Source of the DNA: Argentina anserina | Lineage: Eukaryota > Streptophyta > Magnoliopsida > Rosales > Rosaceae | Direction of reading: 5' to 3' | Length of the DNA: 64,000 nt | NCBI RefSeq assembly: GCF_933775445.1 | Contig: NC_065872.1 | Coordinates: 620,001-684,000 of the forward strand | In this document: in pieces, positions 56,261-64,000 of the stretch | Layout: each line of letters begins with the position of its first letter | Position numbering within the stretch: position 1 is the stretch's first letter | Notes under the pieces: generated by a model | Databases searched by the model: none | What the model saw: the letters and a program-made list of their open reading frames with translations, nothing else | What the model was told of the DNA's origin: nothing | Translations under genes and position numbers: made by a program

Positions 56261-59200
56261 ATGGAGTCGATTACAGTCCATCTGATCCTGCTCTTCATCT
56301 TCTTCATTTCTCCTCAGTTTCATTCTTCAAATGCACAAACATGGATTCGAGCTGGTTACTGGTATGCCAGTAGTGAGTCTCCTATACCTGACATCAACTC
56401 TGCCTTGTTTACTCACCTCATATGTGGTTTTGCCAATGTAAGTTCCTCCAGCTTCCAACTCATCATTCCTTCAGCTGATCAGCAATACTACTCCAGCTTC
56501 ACCGGAATCGTCAAGCGAAAAAACCCATCAGTCATAACACTCTTGTCCATCTGGAATGGACAAGCTTCAACAGCTCAAGGAATATTGGGGCAAAAGGTTA
56601 ACTCATCAGTCTTGTCCTCCATCCTCAGCCAATCTTCAAGCAGAAGCTCTTTCATTGAGTCCTCAATCAAAACAGCAAGGCACTATGGCTTTCAGGGTAT
56701 AGACTTGTTCTGGCTGTGGCCAAACACAGCTGCAGACATGATCAACACGGGAAAGCTTTTGGATGAATGGAGAGCTGCTGTGGATTCTGAGCCGAGAAAT
56801 TCAAGGCAGTCAAAACTAATGCTTACAATGGCTGTTAAGTATGTGCCTTCATTCGGATCAATGACTTACCCAATTGAGTCTATGAAGAGGAACTTGGATT
56901 TTGCACATGTGGTAGCATATGACTATCATCTGCCTTTGAGGGAAAATGTTACTGGTGCTCATGCTGCTCTATATAACCCAACAAGTCATGTCAATACAGA
57001 CTATGGTATAAGGCAATGGCTAAGCAATTCATTTCCTGCTAGCAAACTGGTTATGGGATTGGCTTACCATGGCTATGCGTGGACGCTTGTGAACCCGAAA
57101 GACAATGAAATTGGAGCACCTGCAGCTGGTTCAGCTTTGACACCAGATGGTTCCATGAGCTACAGTTACATCAAGACGTATATTAGAAGCTACAAACCTA
57201 TAATAATGTACAATGCTAGTTATGTTGTGAATTACTGCATCATTGGAGTGAGCTGGATTGGATTTGATGATGTTGAAGCTATCAGAGCTAAGATTGCATA
57301 TGCCAAGGAAAAGAAGCTACTTGGTTACAATGTGTTTCTTGTAACAAATGATGATAACTGGGTGCTTTCTAGAACAGGTACACATTTCATACACCCCGAC
57401 TAAACTAAATATGTTCTTACCTCAGAATTTTAATTGAAAAGCCTGAAGAAGGTTCAATTGTAACTTACTCTTGAAGAGCTCAAAATAAAAACACCTGTTC
57501 TAATATTTTTGACATCCCTTCGAATTTTGCATCATATGCTTTCTGCTGCTTTATGATTGACAGCTCAGGATGAAGAAAATGCTCACAGAAAGAAGAGGCG
57601 GTTATTGCTTATAATTTCCCTCCCAGTTATTTTGATCATAATCTTCATAGCCTCTGTGGCGTGTTACCTGCAAAGAGAATTACTCAAGACAAAAGGTTCT
57701 AATAGCAATTAAATGATTTACATCATGACCATAGAAGTTTTTTTCAGCTAGCATGAACACACAACAGATAAGCATTTTCATTTTTCTATTTGGTAATTCT
57801 TATGATTTCAGGGAAGATATTTGTGCGCAAATTATGTCGATCGGAATCAGCTTTTAGTAGAGGTTCTCCAAATCTGCAAGTATTCAGCTTTTCCACTATC
57901 AAAGCTGCTACAAATACCTTTTCAAGTGAAAACATGCTTGGAGAGGGTGGATTTGGTCCTGTTTACAAGGTAAAATTTATATATCAATTACATAAACAGT
58001 GAGGGAACTTGGATTTAAAACAAGAAGATATGCAGACATTAATTTGTAGCTTTTTTTTTATCGAACTAAGTGTTCCAACGTAGTGGTAGAGTAGTAAAGA
58101 TTGAAGAAATATAAGAAGAAATAAAAGACATAAAGCTGAATGTGTGATCATCCAGTATACATAGTAATTGTTTAATAAAATTTATGTGAAATGCTTGAAA
58201 TTCTGGTGAGTAATCAGAGTACATGTGTAGAACTCATCTTTGGAGCAGCTATCGATTTGTTTTCTTATCAAACCATGATGACCATATCTTTCCAAATATT
58301 GTAGGGAAAATTGCGAAAAGGGCAGGAGATAGCTGTAAAACGTCTTTCAAAAACATCAACTCAAGGACTTGAGGAATTCAGAAATGAAGTTACACTCACT
58401 GCAAGACTTGAACATGTAAATCTAGTTCGCGTTCTTGGATTTTGCAGTAACAAGGAAGAGAAAATGCTGGTCTACGAGTACATGCCTAACAAAAGCTTGG
58501 ACTTCTACCTTTTCGGTATGCAGCGTAGCTTTTTGCTGCTCCTGGTTATTTGAGAGTTTCTGCTAAAATGGCAGAATGGAGTAGCATGAACCTGTCATAC
58601 TATTATATGCACATCACGCTCCTTTTCCTAACTTTTTGTTAATGAATTTGTTATCTTACAGATCCTTCTACAAAACATCTCCTAGACTGGAAAACGCGTG
58701 TGCATATCATTGAAGGAGTTACTCAAGGACTCCTATATCTCCAAGAATACTCTAATCTGACTATTATTCACCGAGACCTTAAAGCTAGTAACATTTTACT
58801 TGACCATGATATGAATGCTAAGATTTCCGACTTTGGAATGGCTAAACTTTTCAAGAAAGATGAACTTGAAGGAAACACAGGCCGGATTGTTGGAACATAG
58901 TAAGTAAATTACCAATTCTTAACTTCCTTGTTCTACATCCACACATTTTCATATTCTTTAATACATGTTATATCCAATGCAGTGGCTACGTTCCTCCTGA
59001 ATATGTAAATAAAGGTATATATTCCATGAAGTACGATGTCTACAGCTTTGGAGTTCTACTTTTGCAAATGATCAGTGGAAGGAGGAGTACAGGCTTCTAT
59101 GGTCCGAACAGAAGTTTGCACCTATTGGAATATGTAAGTCATATATCACTAGTATATATAAAAGAGTATGGTATAAACTGACATTTTGATCTAACATACA

Positions 59201-59529
59201 AGTCACATTGAATTTTTTTCCAGGCATATGAATCATGGAGGGAAGAAAATGGAATGGAATTTATTGATCCAGCACTGGATGATTCTTCTTGTTCCTGTAA
59301 ACTGCTGAGATGCTTGCAAGTAGCTCTATTATGTGTACAGGAAAATCCAGATGATAGGCCTACAATGTTGGAAGTGTATTCCATGCTCAAGTCTGACACT
59401 GAAGCCATTGGTATTCCTACAAAGACGGCTTTCTCAGGGAAAAGAGATGGAGATATGGGGAGCTCATCCACATCACAGCAAACAATTTCAGTTAATGATG
59501 CACAGATTTCTGAGTTACTACCCAGATGA
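56261..59529 (+). CDS. Chitinase-related receptor-like kinase (CHRK1-type), copy B
   Basis: Same architecture as copy A. Exons: 56261-57377, 57564-57695, 57812-57969, 58305-58515, 58662-58899, 58983-59133, 59224-59529; 770 residues. Signal peptide to about residue 25 ([19 protein letters not shown]); GH18 domain about 26-368 ([52 protein letters not shown]). The catalytic motif is QGIDLFWL: all key acids but one are changed, so it cannot act as a GH18 hydrolase. One membrane helix ([20 protein letters not shown]). Kinase motifs [31 protein letters not shown] and ISDFGMAK are intact. Exons 4, 5 and 6 are 211, 238 and 151 bases, the same as in copy A, so the two arose by tandem duplication. The different losses in the two catalytic motifs suggest loss of enzyme function is old or tolerated. 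Confidence 0.94.
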
Positions 59530-60332
59530 AGATGCAGGCTCTCTAGAATGTAGTCATTGCTAAAAAATTTGTCTGTTTTGTACTATATACACTGAAAATC
59601 AACAGTGTAAAAGGAAGCTAACAGAACAATTGAACACCAAAACTAACACAATAAAATTTCCATCAAGATCATTACGATCTATTTTAAAGGTGCTTCCAGT
59701 TTTCGAGATATATTGCATCAGCAATCTGTCGATTGAGCTGCTATTACAGGTGATCAAGAAACAGTATGGTATAAACTATTTAGTATGCATATATGTATTA
59801 AGGTGTGATTATAAGAACATTTGTTGTTAGGGTGTTGAGCTTCCTAATCCCTAAACTCCTGTCTTCATCGTTTTATCACGCATCTTCAAAACCAGACATC
59901 AAGTGCAGGACAAACACCTAAACCAACAAACTAACAGTTAACACACGAGAAAATTAAGCAACAAATATCATAAGCATATTCAGACTAAAACAGGAAGTAG
60001 TTGATCTCAAATCTTTCCAAATGTCTTGTTTATGAAACATTGAAAAACATATAAGTCATTTAACAAAACCTCAGATTCCATGTCCATATAAAAAAGACAA
60101 CGTTGATGAGCTGTTTAATCCCTTATTTAAAAAGCTTAAAACTGCTGCTTATGCTTAAATCATGCCGGACGGCTTAATATTCTTGTACTTTCCTCTATGT
60201 AATCACTGTTTTTAACTTTTTGTTTAACCTCCATTGTATGCAGCGAAAACATTTCAAAACTTTGGAATGATAAATAGCCTTTAGCTCTTCATAGCCATGA
60301 TTGAGTTCTAGTAATCCACATTTCATTCATTC
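59530..60332. other. Intergenic DNA, receptor 3' flank and chitinase promoter
   Basis: AT-rich; no gene or repeat recognised. Confidence 0.5.
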
Positions 60333-61595
60333 TTGCAAGAAATGCCAAGCCTCAACAGATTTGTGCATTTTATTCCTTTTCTCCTATGTTGCATGGCGAT
60401 GATCACTGGCGGAAGTGTACCAGACTCCTCATCGGGGAACCCTCCGGCCGTGAAAATAGGCTATTACCCACCTTCAGATGATTTTCCACCTTCAGCCATA
60501 AATACTTCATTCTTTACTCACATCTACTATGCCTTTCTAGTGCCTAGCAACGTTACATTTAAATTGGAGCTGACAGATGAAACTGCATTGCTCCTCTCAA
60601 ACTTCACCACCACCCTCCGCCACAAAACTCCGCCGGTGAAGACCCTTCTGTCCATAGGTGGCGGTGGCGGAGATGAAGAATTATCACGCATCTTTGCTAG
60701 CATGGTCTCAAACCCCTCCTCACGGTCAAACTTCATTGACTCCGCTATAGAAGTTGCCCGTAAGTTTGGGTTTGATGGACTGGACCTCGACTGGGAGTAT
60801 CCTGAAAGCCCAAAAGAAATGAAGGCCTTAGGCCACTTGCTGAAACAATTGCGCCGCAAGATTAAGAAAGAGGCCCAGGACACTAAAAGCCCTCCTCTAT
60901 TGCTCACGGCCGCCGTCTACTTCTCCGCCGAGTTCTTCTTGGATGCCGTAATCCGCTCGTATCCGATCAAGTACATGGAAAAGTACTTGGATTGGGCGAA
61001 CATAATGTGCTTTGATTATCACGGGGCTTGGAGCAATATTACAGGGCCCAATGCGCCATTATTCGACCCAAATAGTAATGTGAACTCTGTTTACGGGCTT
61101 AGGTCATGGATTAACGGTGGCATGAGCCCAAAGAAGCTCGTAATGGGTCTTCCACTTTACGGCCGGACATGGGTACTCAAAGACCCTAAAGATAACGGTA
61201 TTGGATCCATTGCTATTGGCCCAGGCCCAGGTGGTGGTCAACTTAGCTTCAAGGAGTTAGAGGTCCTTAACAACGCCTCGAGCGCCACTGTCGTGTATGA
61301 TGCTGATACCGTATCGGTATACTCTTTCAACGGCTCAACTTGGATTGCATTTGATGATGCCAATACAATAACCTCCAAGGTGGGTTTTGCTCAGGCTCTT
61401 GGGCTTCGTGGGTACTTCTTTTGGTCCGTCGCTCAAGATAGCAATTGGAAGATCTCAGCCCAAGGTAATGCACCTAATCAACTGATAACCACCATACATT
61501 TTTGTTTTTTGGGTTTTCCTTTCAATCTTGTAAATGGTTTATTAATGTGAATTTGTTCTTCTAAAACTACAGCTTCAAAATCATGGATTCTTTGA
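60333..61595 (+). CDS. Class V chitinase (GH18), secreted, catalytic site intact
   Basis: Hydrolyses chitin and N-acetylglucosamine oligomers by substrate-assisted catalysis; apoplastic or vacuolar, usually linked to defence. Exons 60333-61464 and 61573-61595; 384 residues, or 381 from the second ATG at 60342 (MPSLNRFVHF), which may be the true start. Signal peptide about residues 10-28 (FIPFLLCCMAMITGG). GH18 domain about 38-375: KIGYYPPSDD, THIYYAFLVP, KTLLSIGGGG, then DGLDLDWEYPES with all three Asp and the catalytic Glu; later IMCFDYHGAW, LVMGLPLYGRTWVLKD, STWIAFDDAN, GYFFWSVAQDSNW. The single intron is phase 1 and lies right at the end of the domain; the last exon adds only seven residues. 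Neighbour of two receptor kinases with homologous but inactive domains. Confidence 0.94.
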
Positions 61596-62258
61596 TGAAT
61601 GAGGAAAGGGGCTGCTTCCTTGGTGCACAATCTTTTTGGCCATAGGCGGCTACAACCCCGCCAACTGTCATCGATTAATTTCAGTACTTCCAGTCCCAGA
61701 GTTCCAGATTTGACTGTGAGATATGCTCAGTTACAGATTATACAGAGAGCTTGTAATTGTCCCGTCAATTATCAAAGTACTGTTTGAAACAGAATTTAAA
61801 AAAATTTCAGTACATGTTTAAACTTGAGTTTGCAAAAAAAGGTCTTGTATCAATTCATCAATTGCCAAAAACATAGCAGGGAACCACACTCGATGATACA
61901 ATTCGTATTAAAACTGAAAATTTCCTCGTCGCCAAAAATGTGGCACTCATAAGAGGCAGAGGCAGCTCCACAACAAGTCCCAAACAACGAAAAACCGAGA
62001 AGCATGAGTGATTTGTTAGTAAAATTGGAAAGTCATTCTTCGCAAGCCCTGCAAGTAAGATCAAACAGAAGAACGTCACTTACAACTATAGATCATGCAA
62101 AATGGCATTATACTAGTCTGAAACTCAATAGCTATAATTTAGTAAAAGCCATGAAGAGGAAGAAAAGTAACAAAAGAAACGTTTTGTTACCTTCTTATAG
62201 TTAGCATTGTATTCTCACAAAAGGGGTCACATTTTCCCCAAGGACGATCAAATTAGCT
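61596..62258. other. Convergent 3' region of chitinase and DCN1-like genes
   Basis: Probably the two 3' UTRs. No feature recognised. Confidence 0.55.
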
Positions 62259-63493
62259 TTACTTGTTTTCTTTCATCCATTCAACAAAATTATCAATTAT
62301 CACAGGCCATGCTTGATCAGAATCATAGTCTTCGAGATCTGGGAAACTTATCTGATACAGGGAACAAAATATTAGAATAAGGCTGATCTGTTGAGTCAAA
62401 GTGTTAGATTTAGCAAAAGCAAATTGAGAGATACACACTTTCAAATGAACAATCTAAAGGTACGGGGGATAGCTGATAGGAGTGATAGCCTAATATACCA
62501 TGAACAATGCAGGTGGATTTCCCTATTATATTTTATAATGGTTCGAATCAGAGATCATTCGTAGAACATCTATTACACTACATGCCATGCTACATCGGAT
62601 TTTTCCTCTGGAAAAATTACATCAAGCTTCTCAGCTACATTGCATGTCATTCAAATTATTTACATGAACAGTGTTGTAACTAAATGCAGTCAATAGATGC
62701 ATGTGTAGCCTCCTAAAATCATAAAGATATAGAATAATCTGATAGCATACGATTAGCCTTTAAGCAAGGCCAATATCTAGGCCCTGCAACACAACCAAGG
62801 GAAAAAGGAATGTGTGAATTAGAATATCTTACCTCCTTGCAAAACCGGTAAAAATGTCTCCACTGATCCGCATTTAATGCCCTGTACTCACTTTGGACCT
62901 GCCAAATTAAAATCCAACCGTCATGACAAATTACAGAACCTTGTTTAAAAAAGAAATGAGTTGGTCCTCAAATAACTTGTAATAGTTAATGGGCAATTGG
63001 CATCTACTGACCTTCAGATACTTGATTAATAAATCAACCTGGGAACGGTATTTGGGACTTAGCACAAGATTCAGTAATTCACAAACGGTCTCGATATCAA
63101 CACTCTTTTGCCTGTCTTCTGAAAGAGTTTAACCAATTTCAGGGAAGTGTGAGAGTGAGAGAAAAAATTCATAAAAAGGTTGTTCAATTTTACTACCACA
63201 GGCATGTCTACAAATAAAGTACGCTCACCTGTCAAGCAGTATTGAAATGCAAAAGCATAGAAATCTTCAAATTTGGGTGCGGCCATCAACTTTTCAAGGA
63301 CAAAAAAAATCAGTACCATTTAAACAATCAAATTCCAATAAGGTACTAAATATCATGTCAATAACAGCACAGGTTAACATATTGAAATAAATGAACAAAT
63401 TTAGAATACCTCTTTTTCAAGACCTGGGAGTGCTTTCCTCAATTTAGTGATGGTGTCAGCGTTCAAATCTTTCAAGCCTCTTCGCCACTCTTC
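62259..63493 (-). CDS. DCN1-like protein (defective in cullin neddylation), 5' part outside the recognised exons
   Basis: Potentiating-neddylation (DUF298/PONY) domain protein that helps attach NEDD8/RUB1 to cullins. Exons on the minus strand, right to left: 63410-63493, 63229-63289, 63012-63118, 62833-62898, 62259-62351, all phase-consistent (136 codons plus stop). Recognisable pieces are [65 protein letters not shown] and the hallmark C-terminal [16 protein letters not shown]. The phase-0 acceptor at 63494 shows that more exons lie upstream; none could be fixed between 63494 and 64000, so the 5' end probably lies beyond the window. The protein ends a few residues after the PONY domain, as in other short plant DCN1-like proteins. 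Confidence 0.9.
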
Positions 63494-64000
63494 CTAATTG
63501 AAAGAGGAATATTAATTAATTAGGAATTAGCCAAAACTAAAATTCAGAAAAGAATGAAAAACACAAAAAAAACAAACGCAAACCTGACAAGCAGTAATGA
63601 GGAAAAATGTACACATAATCTAGTTGAAAGGTACAAGGGTAATGCAGTGATCATAATTCCATCAAGCAAAAAGGATCATACACATTCTTCACTGAGATTT
63701 AGAAATAAAGCAACCTTCGGTCCTAGCTTAGTACACTCAAACCTTTCCTGAACTATCATATAGATACTAGCTTTTCAAGGTCCCCAAAGTAGGCCATGCG
63801 AGTGCCCGTTCATAAGCTATGTCATGCAACTGAGCCTGAGGCAGGTCTCTTTCTGTTCATTGAGTTTTCCCCATCACACATCAGCTATATGTATAAATAC
63901 ATAAAGATACTGACATATATGCACAAAGCAGTTCAACTTTCACTCTATTCAACATATTAGAGCATGCTTTACAAATAAAATTACATATGGTGTACATCCT
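63494..64000 (-). other. Intron / 5' region of the DCN1-like gene
   Basis: Intronic sequence of the truncated DCN1-like gene is expected here. A segment ending at about 63584 has an acceptor-like or donor-like CTTGTCAGGTTTGC, but I could not define an exon. Confidence 0.4.

Noticed and set aside
1..64000. tRNA, rRNA, CRISPR arrays, bacterial-type operons
   Set aside because: None seen on either strand; the sequence is typical plant nuclear DNA.

Overview
The window is nuclear DNA from a flowering plant, almost certainly a eudicot. Genes are split by short GT-AG introns, intergenic DNA is AT-rich, microsatellites and small non-autonomous transposons are common, and the protein families include plant-specific ones (type-B response regulator, CBP60, ELMO/DUF1068, SHV3-like GDPD). 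I suspect a rosid, possibly Rosaceae, but the sequence alone does not prove that. From memory of the Arabidopsis chromosome 5 map, six genes here (TRAPPC5/Trs31, FIP1[V], GDPD-like, YKT6, temperature-induced lipocalin, type-B ARR) lie in the same order as At5g58030 to At5g58080, so the first 40 kb is an old syntenic block with extra genes inserted.

Layout. 1-2.9 kb: TRAPPC5 (minus), divergent from FIPS5 (4.1-10.9 kb, plus). 12-14.6 kb: a membrane-anchored, purple-acid-phosphatase-like protein whose metal-binding motifs look lost. 14.9-16.4 kb: a TATA- and telobox-bearing, repeat-rich locus with one orphan exon. 17.1-17.8 kb: an intronless CcmA/ABCI1 copy broken by an in-frame TGA. 18.4-21.8 kb: GPI-type GDPD-like protein (minus), divergent from YKT6 (23.2-24.9 kb). 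27.5-28.2 kb: lipocalin TIL. 28.8-29.65 kb: a frameshifted F-box pseudogene. 30.5-32.1 kb: ELMO-like Golgi protein. 33.3-36.2 kb: CBP60 transcription factor. 36.7-39.7 kb: type-B ARR (minus). 41.67-42.09 kb: a foldback element. 42.75-45.3 kb: ABHD17-like hydrolase (minus).

The most interesting block is 48-61.6 kb, a cluster of family-18 glycosyl hydrolase (class V chitinase) genes. It holds a pseudogene fragment split by a 658-bp insertion flanked by a 9-bp target duplication, two tandem receptor-like kinases whose chitinase-like ectodomains have lost the catalytic acid (CHRK1-type architecture), and one secreted class V chitinase with an intact DGLDLDWE motif. The chitinase and both receptors share a phase-1 intron exactly at the end of the GH18 domain, which suggests how enzyme and receptor were interconverted. 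The cluster looks like a chitin or glycan sensing and degrading module. The window ends inside a DCN1-like cullin-neddylation gene (minus, truncated by the edge).

Exon limits were worked out by hand from GT/AG sites, reading-frame continuity and family resemblance; no alignment or transcript data were available.
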